Below, piece by piece: positions 8,275-18,094 of a stretch of 34,501 bases of DNA; the stretch's first letter is position 1, and every line of letters starts with the position of its first letter. The notes under the pieces are model-generated. The model saw only the letters and a program-made list of their open reading frames with translations. It was not told the DNA's origin and did not search any database. The position numbers and the translations under genes were made by a program. The DNA comes from Chara braunii (taxonomy: Eukaryota > Streptophyta > Charophyceae > Charales > Characeae). The stretch is from positions 88,985 through 123,485 of the forward strand of contig BFEA01000650.1 in the NCBI GenBank assembly GCA_003427395.1. The letters are read 5' to 3'.

Positions 8275-9332
8275 GTTGTCATAACGCGCGCAGTGATGGT
8301 TAAAGATTAGTAGTAATACCCTCAGACTGAAAAGGCCGAGGGGTTGACCAGGTTAGTATTATGTCGAGTAGATCTACGACACACACACAGAGACTTAATC
8401 ATCAGTACATTAGTCAGAATAAATTAATATACGCCCGACTGTACGGCTGGAGCAATTAGAACGGTGTGATCATCGGCTTGCTATAGCACCCAGATTGTTA
8501 GCACATGCTCGACGGGGTACCTTCCGTCCTTACTCGTATACCGCAAGTGAGGGTGAGACCCTCGCTCAACCTCCCATTTGAAGTGGGACGCATCCCTCCT
8601 GGGCAGAAAACTTTCTAGTCGCTCGACCACGCGAGCGAGTCGGTGCCTCCTCCCTTCAGGAGGGAAACATCATTATGGACCCTGATATCGTTTGTACAGG
8701 CATTAGACTCAGCTTACTTGGACTGGTACCTACCTACCTACCGCTACCGGGCCTCTAAAAGTGCCAACTTTTGTCTTCTTTTGATCGGCCTTGAGTATCT
8801 AGCACATCCGCCTCTACTTGGGGTGGTATCGGCCCACCTGCTACTTGAGTACATTCCCCGTTGTGCTAAGTGTGCAGGCCTACCCCGCTACTTCGTAATT
8901 TTCTCGGCCGTAACCATCAATGTCACGACTAAGTGGTAAGTACCGGCCTCGGGCCTTCCGATTAAGTGGCCTTGCGGGTCACACACACTCTCAAAACGAC
9001 AAGCACTCACACAACCACGCGGATCAACAAGCGTACACACACTCAGACTTAGGAAAAATGGGCTCAGGCCACTGGTCGGACTGAGCCCTGATACTGTTTA
9101 TGCATTGAGCTGCTCCCTTTCTATTCGAAGTGGGAGCTAGCTCAGTAGGTTGAGGTGCAGGACTGTTAAGCATAGGGTACAGGTATCGAGTCCACCCAGC
9201 TACTGAGGCTAGCTCCTTTTTTTTAAGGAGCTCCTCGACGTTTTTTTTCCCGGCTCGCGCCGGGGCTCGATCCCGTGCACAAGATATTAGAAGTTAGTAG
9301 TTAGTTAGGTTCTGTTGTGCTGCGAGCACGAC
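8275..9332. other. LTR1 segment without clear gene
   Basis: No exon or domain is convincing. It contains the motif CTACCTACCTACCGCTA, short GC-rich inverted repeats (for example around CCCGGC-TC-GCGCCGGGG near 9249-9265), TTTTTTTT runs and the tRNA-like box pair listed separately. A minus-strand reading of 68 codons is open in LTR2 (21428-21634) but has a stop in LTR1, so it is not supported. Confidence 0.5.
9131..9203 (+). repeat. tRNA-Asn-like SINE head or tRNA relic in LTR1
   Basis: TAGCTCAGTAGG (9138-9149) equals the Pol III A-box consensus, GGTATCGAGTCC (9182-9193) is close to a B box with one extra base, and between them stands CTGTTAA, the anticodon loop of tRNA-Asn(GTT). The D-stem pairs partly (GCTC/GAGG) but the anticodon and acceptor stems do not, so it is not a working tRNA. 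T-runs follow at ~9218 and ~9241. In LTR2 the A box is damaged (TAGCTTTGTAGG). Confidence 0.45.
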
Positions 9333-9838
9333 AAGGGGCTCGAGCAGTGAACCAATTAGTTCGTACTTAGTTATTTTTCCTTTTATTTATCTTGTTTTAT
9401 TGTTATAGTTAGATTCTCTTTTATTGTTATTTCTTTTCTTTTTTTTTATTTTTTTTATTTTGCCTGTTACGACTTCGAGCCCCATACGGTAGATTCGAAC
9501 GAACGAATCTGTACCATAATCACGGCCAGGTTCGGTATCAAAGGCAGGCAGTGCTTGTGTGCCGCAACCGAAGGCGTGGCCAAGCCCGCAGAGTCAAAGA
9601 CGACTCGATGGGAAACTCACGCACAGGCAGCGGGGGCACAGTGTGATCGCAAACCTTCGAGCGAGGTCGATCGGACTCTGTCATGCATGCGTGTGGGACG
9701 AGGTACTGGCAAGTGTACGAAAGACAAAGGAGATGGAGCACGGGCAGAAGTGGCCGTGCGCGAAGAAGTAAGTGGCAGAGGAAAGAGAGTAGAAGGAGGA
9801 GGAAGAAGTACAAGGAAGGAGGGAGAAGAAGTAGAAGG

Positions 9839-9862
9839 AAGAAGGAGAAGAAGAAGAAGAAG

Positions 9863-9893
<31 letters not shown>
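9839..9893 (+). repeat. (GAA)n microsatellite
   Basis: A GAA/AAG run inside a wider purine-rich tract (about 9770-9910). Confidence 0.9.
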
Positions 9894-9904
9894 GGGAGAT
9901 GGGA

Positions 9905-10095
9905 AGAAGGTTAATCGCGGCGGGGGNAGATTGTTGCAATTATCGATCTTGAGTGAAGGGATGCCTAGTAAGCACGCATCATCAGCCCGCGCTGATTACA
10001 TCCCGGCCCTCCGCGCACGTATCTGTCGCTCCTACCGATTGAATGGGCCGGTGAAGTGTCTGGATTGCAGTGATCTTGGCGGATTGGCGTTGGGG
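9905..10095 (+). pseudogene. Fragment of the 3' part of 18S rRNA
   Basis: The stretch AGATTGTTGCAATTAT, then GATCTTGAG, GATGCCTAGTAAGC, ATCATCAGC, GCTGATTAC and TCGCTCCTACCGATTGAATG follows the order of the universally conserved 3' end of eukaryotic 18S rRNA. Between GATTAC and GTCGCTCC the normally invariant 'GTACACACCGCCC' block is changed (CCGCGCACGTATCT here), so it is not a working rRNA gene. The end (GGGCCGGTGAAGTGTCTGGATTG) resembles plant and protist forms more than animal or fungal ones. One N lies at 9927. Confidence 0.85.
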
Positions 10096-10137
10096 GTGCT
10101 ATGAAATGTTATTGAACCTTATCACGAAAAAGAAGAA

Positions 10138-10180
10138 TAGAAGAAGAAGAAGAAGAAGAAGGAGGAGGAGGAGAGAAGAA
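10138..10180 (+). repeat. (GAA)n/(GGA)n microsatellite in LTR1
   Basis: GAA run passing into GGA units; the LTR2 partner is at about 22347-22415 with different length. Confidence 0.85.
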
Positions 10181-10326
10181 GTAGGAGGAGAAGGGTGAAA
10201 ATACTTACCTTATCGAGCACGACGGCGACGACGCTGACGACCACGACGACGGAGCAAGAGACTGACAACCGGTAAGTCTTCGATATCGCAGCTTGCTCCC
10301 CGACACTATCAACGATGAAAGCGAGC

Positions 10327-10420
10327 AAAATAAATAAACAAAATAAATAAAGAAAATAAATAAAGAAAATAAATAAACAAAATAAATAAACAAAATAAAT
10401 AAACAAAATAAATAAATAAG
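10327..10420. repeat. 13-bp minisatellite (AAAATAAATAAAC/G)
   Basis: About seven units in LTR1, four in the partner at 22563-22616. It lies in a predicted intron or downstream part of the antisense gene, just after the acceptor of E9 as read on the plus strand. Confidence 0.85.
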
Positions 10421-10466
10421 TGAATGAACCTACTTCTAGAAATGGGAAAGGTGCATTCATCACCAT

Positions 10467-10469
<3 letters not shown>

Positions 10470-10524
<55 letters not shown>
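10470..10524. repeat. (GT)n microsatellite
   Basis: Pure GT run followed by GAAAGAGAGAG; the LTR2 partner (~22669-22737) is interrupted by GTAAG and TATAT. Confidence 0.95.
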
Positions 10525-10529
<5 letters not shown>

Positions 10530-10671
10530 GAGAGTTCTCCTTCTCCCTCTTCATAGTCCACCATCTCTTCTTCACCCTCTCCCTACCTGACTTCTCAGTA
10601 TCTGCTGACAACGTAAGAGAGAGGGGAGAAAATGGGAGAGGAGGAGAGAGAGTGAGGGAGAGAGAGAGGGC

Positions 10672-10817
10672 TAAGTCACCAACACGCGCCACGCCGCACG
10701 TTACTCGGATCCATAGAATGAGCAATCAAAAGTGACAGTGTATATTTCCACGTTTCAGTGGAAGATTCATTCCGTTTTTGCNCATCCTATCGATGGAATG
10801 TGTGTGAGTGTGTGCGC

Positions 10818-10874
<57 letters not shown>

Positions 10875-11296
10875 GGTGAATGAGAGAGGAAGAGGGAGAC
10901 TATAAGTCTCCAACCTTGGCCAGCAGTGAAGTCTCCAACCTGCGCGCTTCACCACTCGCTACCTGGATCGATAGCACGAGCAAATCAGGAAGTGGCAGTG
11001 TATATTTTCCCGTTTCAGCAGAAGATTCATTCTGTTTTTGCTCGTCCTATCGATGGAATGTGAGTGTGTGAGACGTTCATGATTCGACCAAGGGGAGAAA
11101 GAGAGTGTGTATGAGTGCGAGTGAGAGAGAGAGAGGGAGAGATTGGGTGAGATACGCATTGCCAAACAGCTAAGTCTCCGACTCGCGCTTCGCCGCACGC
11201 AGCTTCGATCGATAGAATGAGCAAATAAAAAAGTAGAATGTATATTGCCACGTTTCAGGGAAAGATTCATCCCATTTTTGCTCATCCTATCAATCG

Positions 11297-11300
<4 letters not shown>
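10672..11300. repeat. Three tandem ~250-bp units, each with a ~95-bp foldback, LTR1
   Basis: Three units contain the block from ATCGATAG-ATGAGCAAA to TTTGCTCATCCTATCGAT: 10711-10800, 10966-11060 and 11206-11300. The two ends of each block are inverted repeats of about 18 bp; in unit 1 the centre also pairs (TTCCAC-GTTTCA-GTGGAA). Each block is followed by a GT or GTGA microsatellite and preceded by AAGTCTCC...CGCGC-TCRCC. The same triplet is in LTR2 (about 22925-23020, 23172-23262, 23409-23505). Confidence 0.75.
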
Positions 11301-11357
<57 letters not shown>

Positions 11358-11360
11358 GTA
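11298..11360. repeat. (GT)n microsatellite, LTR1
   Basis: GT run right after the third foldback block; the LTR2 partner is at ~23504-23563. Confidence 0.9.
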
Positions 11361-11465
11361 AAGGTGGAGGCCGGAGGCACTTACCTGTAGCGCCATCACT
11401 CCAGCTTCGTCTTTGAGGTACCCGCAGCACACGTCAGCATCCCAGGTTGTACCTGGCCCGAAACA

Positions 11466-11518
11466 AGAGAGAGAGAGAGTGAGAGAGAGAGAGAGAGTGA
11501 GAGTGAGAGAGAGAGTGT
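11466..11518. repeat. (GA)n microsatellite, polypyrimidine tract of an antisense acceptor
   Basis: Read on the minus strand this is a long CT tract ending ...TTGTTTCGGGCCAG, i.e. a strong polypyrimidine tract and AG acceptor for exon E8. Confidence 0.8.
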
Positions 11519-11647
11519 GAAGACACTTACCTGTTGGCCGCTAGTCCCGATCGCAGCGATCGGGCAATCGACCCGAACGCAATTTACCACCCCACCGGAT
11601 GGCTGTATCAGACGGGAGAAAATAGTTAGTATACATTCGCTATCACT

Positions 11648-11736
11648 TATATTATAATTCTTATTCTTATTCTTATTCTTATTCTTATTATTTTTTATTT
11701 TTATTATTATTATTATTATTATTANTATTAATNTTA
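11648..11736. repeat. (TTCTTA)n and (ATT)n microsatellites, LTR1
   Basis: A hexamer run followed by ATT units with two N bases; the LTR2 partner (23843-23945) has more hexamer units. Confidence 0.85.
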
Positions 11737-12261
11737 CTCCTATTAGTATCATGTTTGAANCCCAGAGGAGGAGAAGACGATGCANGCANGATGGAGATGG
11801 TGACGAGGTAAGAGCGNGGCAAGCAGAGGAACAATGCGCAGGGGGATAGCAAGAATGGGGGCGCTAGCGAGAAGGAGGAGTATTGCGAGAGAAACAGAGA
11901 GAGGTACTAAGGGGTACGTGCGAGCATTGGAATGCCGTGCCGGAAAGAGAAGAATACCGCGTAAGAGTTAGGAAGCAACAACGCCGCGCGGGGAGATGGG
12001 CAATAGAGCATGCAGGAACAACACAAGTGAAAGAATGGGGAGTGGGAGATGATAGAGACGACGAAGGAGTGGATGGAGAGTAAGAAGGAGAGGTAGGGAG
12101 AAGACTAAAAGAAAGGAGGAAGACAAAAGAAAGAGAGGGAAAAGGTGAGAGAGAAACTTACCTGGTCGAAGCACCGACTGTCGACCCCGAAGGCAGAATT
12201 CCCTCGTTTTGACTGAACTGGATCGGAGAGATAGCTTGTATATATTCATTACCTAAGTTAT

Positions 12262-12315
12262 TATTATTTTTATTATTATTATTATTATCGTTATTACTCT
12301 TATTATTATTATTAC

Positions 12316-12372
<57 letters not shown>
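12262..12372. repeat. (ATT)n microsatellite, LTR1
   Basis: Long ATT run in the predicted intron upstream of exon E6; partner at ~24463-24594. Confidence 0.95.
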
Positions 12373-13261
12373 GGTAATCTACAAATAAGGAAAATGTGTG
12401 TGAGTATGTGAGTGTGTATGTGCGTGAGTGCGGGAAAGAGAGCGATTTGGTGGTCTTCAGGGAAGGAGGCGATGTGTGGGGTTATCAGGGACTGACTGAG
12501 GGCGGCAAGATACGTACCTAATGCGTGAAGAGAGGTAAGCTATGGTGTGGACATCATGTACATTGGTCTTCAAGAGCCGAAGCAAGCTTGTTGCGGAACA
12601 AAGCCGTAGGTAGCATAGTCGAAGTGGAGTAGGCTAGGCGTCGGGGGCCGGACATAGAAGAGCGTCGTGGGATACTGTGTTTGTGTGGCTTGAGCGATTG
12701 AACATGAGCTCATTGCTTCATTGTATTGATCTACTTTGGATAGATTCTCGGAGCATCTGTACTATCTGCTTGGACACGACTACTTGGGCATCTATGTGAA
12801 TTCACAACTTGGTTTTTGTATATCATTCACACTCATATTCCTTGTAATTATTATTATTATTAGTATTATGTGCAGGGTAATCCGGGTGCAAGTGACATCT
12901 GTGTATTGGGGATCGAGGTTGTGAGAGATACGAGATACATACCTGGTGCTTGACACGTGCGGCATTGTCCGAGATCTGCTCGTACTCCGGGGAGNTGTTN
13001 ACGTCATCTTTCGGCTACGTAGTATAGGNTAGATANGATCTGCCACGNGTAGTCTGGGCGCCGAGCGCCGGATAGGATACCAGCAATGGTTCTTCGTTGA
13101 TNATGATGAGACCNTTTCAGCATTGTCAAATATGAGCCTTTCCNGTGCTTATTTGNCGAAACTCGTNATGCAATCCTTCTGATTGGTTCGAGGTCACNAC
13201 AATCTGGTCTGTGTCTATGATGCTGTTTGATTACTGAAGTTAGCTATTATTTATTTCCTTG

Positions 13262-13322
<61 letters not shown>

Positions 13323-13367
13323 GTTATTATTATTATTATTAATATTATTTATTATTGTTATTATTGC
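13262..13367. repeat. (ATT)n microsatellite, LTR1
   Basis: ATT run in the predicted intron between E3 and E4; partner at ~25506-25596. Confidence 0.95.
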
Positions 13368-14116
13368 AGCCATCGGTGGCCCGGGTCCGGTCACGTTGGT
13401 ATCGTGCAGCTGAGATCTGGATCTCGCTATTGCTCATTTTCGTGTAATGACTGTCAATCATAGTGGCTGATTAGTAGTGGGGTAGGATAGGACCCACCAT
13501 CGGTAATCCGGACAATGAGCCGGGTAAAATACAAACAACAGATCTGGGATAGTGATGATGATGATGTGAGGGCACTTACCGTGTATAGGCGATAGTCTTC
13601 ATCGTCAAGTACTTGGGACTGCCGTTGCTGTCAACAGTTGCATTGTCTTTCTGTAGTCTGTAGTAGCTGTGTAGGAGTAGGTTGGGCGCTGAGCGCCAAG
13701 TGTGAGCGTGAACGAACTCGACTCTTGTGTTGAGAGGAGAGAGAATACTCTCCGTGGACATTGTGTTTCATTGCTACAAACCTCCGTTGGTGTATTATTG
13801 GTGCAATGCTGCTCGTTGGGCACAGTGTGACTATGTGGCTTTCAATGTGATGGTGTAATCTGGAATCGCCATCTCGCTGTTGATTATCATCTTGCATTAT
13901 TGATTCTTGTTATTATATGTCTGCGAACAAGCTTCGCATCAAACTGGCCACAAGCGCCCAGACTCAAAATGAAAATAGGGTAGATAGTTTTGCAAAGTTC
14001 GCTGCAGACGGCTACGGCCATCAACGCCCAACAACAAATCTGCTTGCATAAACAGAAGCACACTATAGACAACACAAACCTACAAGTGCTACACTATCAC
14101 ACACAGTCTACACATG

Positions 14117-14157
<41 letters not shown>
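14117..14157 (+). repeat. Poly-A run, 41 bases in LTR1
   Basis: The partner in LTR2 is 28 bases (26344-26371). Next to it lie irregular CAGATACACAGATACACAG repeats (about 14160-14310). Confidence 0.95.
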
Positions 14158-14159
<2 letters not shown>

Positions 14160-14730
14160 TCATACACAGCCTACACAGATACACAGATACACAGATAACA
14201 CAGTAGTACACAGTCAGATACACAGGCCCACGGTTATGCGCGGTCACACTCAGTCTACATGGTGATACAGTCCAACGCAGGCACACAGGTACACAGTTTG
14301 CACAATCCTACACAGCCACACTTGGTCATGCCCAATGAGATCCACAGATAAGGCACGAGCTGACGCTAGCATGCCGTTCCACCATACCGACGTACCACAA
14401 TCTCATATAGCACACGGTTGATTGAACTACGCATGACAATGATTGTACCGCTGATTGCATAGGGATGTACCACTGGCTCAATGTGGCTGCGATGACTGAG
14501 ACAAACTCCTATATCTACACCGGCCTAAGACTGACAGGCGAAAGCAAATAGACAACCTAGAGCAGATAAGGCGGGAAGGGGGTTGTCGAACAAAACAGGC
14601 TGACTGAAAAGAGCCGGACTGACGGACAACCCGGGTCAAACTGACTCAATAAGACAAATGGATGAAACGGACAGACAGGCCGTCTGGGACAGACAGGTAG
14701 ACTGTCTGAAGCTGGCGGGCAGTCTCACAC

Positions 14731-14906
14731 CAATAAGGAGGGTAGAAACGAGGACCATCGGGCGAGCGAACAGACATCGGTGTGGCGATACATTGGCTTT
14801 GTGGAGGTGGTGGTAAGGTTATATCTATGACGTCGAATACGAGTAGCGAAGCTCTTATTTGATGTGACTCGTAGCACAATTCTGCATTTGAGTGAGGACA
14901 CGTCAA
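14731..14906 (-). pseudogene. Candidate exon E2 of the antisense gene, LTR1
   Basis: One open frame reads IRASLLVFDVIDI, then C, MSVRSPDG and FYPPY before a GTGTGAG donor. The run of beta-like strand, Cys and 'V-S-DG' recalls CUB-type extracellular modules, but the fit is loose. A second frame is also open up to the donor. The LTR2 partner is 26945-27120. Between copies the first frame has about three non-synonymous and two synonymous changes, so selection on it is not evident. Confidence 0.3.
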
Positions 14907-14959
14907 TCTGAGTCATGAGCGTCTGATGATGTTGGATTCTGGAGTTCGCTGGTTTACTA

Positions 14960-15037
14960 TTGCTATTACTATTATTATATTTATTATATTTATTATATTT
15001 ATTATTATTATTAATATTAATATTATTATTATTATTG
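14960..15037. repeat. TTA/TTATA-rich microsatellite, LTR1
   Basis: ATT/TTATAT units; the partner (27175-27232) is shorter. Confidence 0.85.
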
Positions 15038-15689
15038 TCAGGCTTATTTTCTTCTTTGCCTACACATGCATGGAATATGGTGACGCATCACACTGATGAC
15101 AAGCTACCAAACCAGGAACTTATATGGGTGATGGTGACACCGATCGATTACGAGTTCGCTTTTAGTTGGCAGTGACGCAACAACGCCCAACAACCTTTTG
15201 AACACGCATGTGGGATCACCCTGAATATCCCACACGCGTCACTTTGAACACTCACTCATACACACACTCACTTCCAACCAACTACATCTATGGCAGCTAT
15301 GGCTGCCTCTACCCTATCGTTAAACCACACTCCTTCTCTCTCGCCCACTTCGTCCTTCGGGCACGCCGCAGACCTCCTCGCACAGTACGTTGCAGCAGCG
15401 CTTCCGCATGGCTTAAGGAGCGAGAATGAATCAATGGCCGGGCGCCGCCTCTTGATTGGAGATATGGATACAAGCTATCAACCTCTCACGATCATTCTCT
15501 CTATACCTCATCTAAACAATGATGGGTACCTGATTTGAGCTTGCTATAATCTATTGTCATAGATCACACTGATCATTTCTCATTATGCATCTGACTCCAG
15601 CAGAAGTCCTCAAAATTTCAACGATTCAGGGCTCGAATTCCATCGAAAACGATAACTTGATCCATCGGTAAGACTTGTGTGGAGGTAAG

Positions 15690-16375
15690 AATAGGAGGGA
15701 AAGCCTGCCTTAACTCTGATGAGCCTTACGCTTGGTCAGTGGTAAGTGGTAAGAGCAGGATCTTTGGACACCCGCCTTATTGAGGGCGAGCCAGTGATAA
15801 GAGAAGCAGGGAAATCCTGTCTTATCAGTGACTAGTCTGATATAAGAGTTGTGAGGTTTCAAGGATACATGCCTTATCATTAACCAATCCAACATTCTCT
15901 TCAGTGGTAAGAGTAGTAAGGATCCTTGGACACCCGCCTTATTGAAGGCTAGCCAGTGATAAGAGAAGCAGGGAAATCCTGCCTTATAAGTGACTAGTCC
16001 GATACAAGAGTAGTGGGGTTCAAGGATACCTGCCTTATCATTTATCAACCTAACATTCATTCAGTGGTAAGAGTAGTAAGGATCCTTGGACACCCGCCTT
16101 GTTGAGGGCTAGCCAGTGATAAGAGAAGCAGTGAAATCCTGTCTGATCAATGACTAGTCTGATATAAGAGTTGTGAGGTTTCAAGGACACCTGCCTTATC
16201 AATAAACATCCTAGCGCTTCGTAAGTGATAAGAATAACAAGGATCCTTGGACACCCGCCTTATTGAGGACTAGCCAGTGATAAGAGTAGCAAAGGAATCC
16301 TCTCTTATCAGTGACTAATCCGATATAATAAGTAGCGAGGTTTCAAGGACACCTACCTATTCAGTGGCTAGCTAT
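15690..16375. repeat. 161-bp tandem repeats with GATAAG hairpins, LTR1
   Basis: The marker AGGATC(C/T)TTGGACACCCGCC recurs at 15757, 15919, 16079 and 16240 (spacing 162, 160, 161). Each unit has arms TGATAAGA and TCTTATCA about 17 bp apart with an inner CAGG/CCTG, forming an imperfect hairpin, and a second GATATAAG...CTTATC pair. The partner array in LTR2 is 29461-30175. Confidence 0.88.
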
Positions 16376-16474
16376 AGGATAAGCCTACCGCTAAATGTGC
16401 TTGGCACACAGTGGCCAAGACCCACAAGTTTGCCCTTGTCAAACAAAGCTCCAGTAACAGATGGATATGTCCTG

Positions 16475-16477
16475 AAT
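16475..16477. other. Left target duplication (AAT) of the foldback element
   Basis: AAT also follows the element at 16830-16832; LTR2 has the empty site CCTG-AAT-GGTCTGCC at about 30265-30279. Confidence 0.75.
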
Positions 16478-16829
16478 AACAGCCATTTTGTCAAAACGGA
16501 CATATTATATTTTTTGAACGAAATCAAAACTGACTTTTTTTGCCAAAATCCGGTCGGAATTTTTTGCTCCTGGGGGTCCGGCGTTCCCAAAACGCCGGAC
16601 CCCCCTAGTCTATGGTTGAGACTAGATACAAAAAAAAATAAAAATAAAAAAAAAAAATAATAATAATAATAAAAATTGTATCTGGTCTCAAACATAGACC
16701 AGGGGGGTCCGGCGTTTTGGGAACGCCGGACCCCCAGGATCAAAAAATTCCGACCGGATTTTGGCAAAAAAAATCAATTTTGATTTCGTTCAAAAAATAT
16801 AATATGTCCGTTTTGACGAAATGGTTGTT
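16478..16829. mobile_element. 352-bp foldback/MITE-like element with nested GC-rich hairpins
   Basis: The two ends are long inverted repeats of roughly 150 bp (start AACAGCCATTTTGTC; the reverse complement of the end starts AACAACCATTTCGTC). Each arm also holds its own perfect GC-rich hairpin, GGGGTCCGGCGTT...AACGCCGGACCCC, at about 16572-16606 and 16704-16736. The centre is A/T-rich (16630-16680). It codes for nothing, so it depends on another element's transposase. A 3-bp duplication fits PIF/Harbinger- or CACTA-like cut-and-paste transposition, but TIR ends do not identify the family. It is absent from LTR2. Confidence 0.85.
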
Positions 16830-16832
16830 AAT

Positions 16833-18080
16833 GTTCTGCCATACCGCCGCTATATTTCTCCACAATCTGCATCGTTCGGTCCTAACTAACTATCTCTGAT
16901 TCTACTTAAAGAGGATAAGTGATATCTTGCCTCAAGGAAAGACTATCCATTCATCTGATTCCTTTGAATGAATTTTTTTCCCACAAGTTGGATTGATGAC
17001 GTGATCATGCGTGTTGGGAGAAGGAAATGAACCTCAGATAGGATAATCCCAAATGGGATAAGAATGAGATAGTGAAAAGGAGTATGAAGAATTGTCGTGA
17101 CAGTAAAAGGGAAGTGAACTGTTATTCACTACCTGAAGCGAAAGGGCAACCACCCAAGCATTTCGTTAAGGATAGAAGTCAGACAAAAGACACAGAGTCT
17201 AGAAGGAACTTTCTAGATCTCAGTAGGGAAGAGATATGTTAAGTTTCTCTTGGACTGTGTTGTGTCTACAGGTTTCGACACTTCGGAGAACTTACGGGGG
17301 AATTCGTAAGAACAACAATTTTGTTATCTCTTGATAACAGGTCGGTAGAACTCCGACTCAACTTCTACCATGGCTTGACACCCACACCTAAAACAAGACC
17401 TAAGAAGGAACAGATAAATCTTCCCCCTGTATCTATGCCGAAATTGTCCAAATCACACTCAGAGGTCTTTGAATATGTGTGGGGCGGGGGTAAAAGGAGT
17501 CAGGGTTAGGAAGGAATGTTGTTTTCAAGGGTTTGGGGCGTGAATGGCTTGCTATGAATGGATTAAAAGTTGACGCTTGTAGCGCATTTTGTGTCTGCAT
17601 CTGTATGCGTATATGTGGTTTTTCTTGCATTTGCACAGGTGTTGGACATTTGTGCTGTGTCTTCTGAATTTGGGATCGTCTGAGATATTCGGGCAAAGGA
17701 AACGACAATCGTGAAAGTGAGGTCCGTCGCTCATACAGCTCCCCCGATATTACATGCATACTTATATACATATCTGTGAGTGAGATCGTAGGCTGGTCGG
17801 TACCTAGGAAGTCATTTGTCTGGGACTTCTTTTGAGAAGTGTGAGAGATTGCTAAGGGCTCGACTCTGGCATTTTCATAAGGTCAACAAAAGAAACATAA
17901 AGTCATGGTCATGGTTAGCTAAGCGTGGAAGACAGCCCGAGAAGTTGACATGATTAGACAGTCGGTCCGGAGAGTTAGCACCTCGGGGCTCAACGTACCG
18001 ATCAGTCTTAAGGCGTTCTACCGTGCGTATGCCTGTGCTACGGCAATCGAAAAAACGCCCTCGGCTGGCCTACCTCTGCG
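16833..18080. other. Right part of LTR1 (U3) without clear gene
   Basis: No exon is well supported. A 62-codon plus-strand frame (17321-17509) is open in both LTRs with few changes but has no recognisable motif. The sequence is otherwise unremarkable and pairs with 30270-31515. Confidence 0.5.
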
Positions 18081-18086
18081 ATTGCA

Positions 18087-18094
18087 TATAAAAA
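18087..18094 (+). promoter_or_regulatory. TATA box of LTR1
   Basis: TATAAAAA, 250 bp before the LTR end; the LTR2 partner is TATAAAAG at 31522-31529. Its place predicts an RNA start near 18115-18120. Confidence 0.55.

Larger units (their letters stand above)
9333..10113. other. Segment present only in LTR1
   Basis: LTR2 joins GCGAGCGCGACGGA directly to GAACCTTATC (about 22334-22340), whereas LTR1 has ~0.78 kb between these points. The segment holds T-rich DNA, a GAA repeat and an 18S rRNA fragment. Either LTR1 gained it or LTR2 lost it; no clear target duplication is visible. Confidence 0.75.
10209..14906 (-). pseudogene. Antisense spliced gene fragment inside LTR1
   Basis: On the minus strand a chain of short exons is bounded by consensus donors. 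In transcript order, with entry/exit phase: E2 ~14906-14731; E3 13650-13580 (exit 2); E4 13014-12943 (2/2); E5 12586-12518 (2/2); E6 12234-12162 (2/0); E7 11602-11531 (0/0); E8 11452-11385 (0/2); E9 10305-10209 (2/0). Donors are GTAAGT or close (GTATGT, GTACGT, GTGTGAG for E2). From E3 to E9 every junction is phase-compatible. E6-E8 read ...GVDSRCFDQ / PSGGVVNCVRVDC... / VQPGMLTCAAGT..., a Cys spacing that recalls the C-terminal part of leishmanolysin-type (M8) peptidases. E9 ends in a Val-rich hydrophobic run, possibly a membrane segment. E8 has an in-frame TGA in both copies. Introns hold the microsatellites. For E5 and E6 I chose the AG that keeps phase. No zinc motif HExxH is visible, and the 5' and 3' ends are missing. 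Confidence 0.52.

Noticed and set aside
9538-9952. Arg- or Phe-rich proteins in the GAA tract
   Set aside because: Pure microsatellite translation.
10122-10725. Phe/Tyr/Ile-rich and His/Thr-rich proteins on the minus strand
   Set aside because: Translations of the 13-bp minisatellite and the GT run; only the part matching exon E9 is retained.
13227-13463. Poly-isoleucine protein
   Set aside because: Translation of an ATT microsatellite.
15290-15538. Ala/Leu-rich plus-strand ORF (MAAMAAST...) present in both LTRs
   Set aside because: It is open in both copies, but differences between copies are mostly amino-acid changing and the C-termini diverge at the TTGATT junction; no motif is seen.
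15710-16060. 116-codon minus-strand ORF, also open at 29501-29851
   Set aside because: It follows the 161-bp tandem repeat exactly and shows no motif beyond the repeat itself.
15690-16375. CRISPR-like array
   Set aside because: Units are contiguous tandem repeats of 161 bp with no unique spacers, in eukaryotic DNA.
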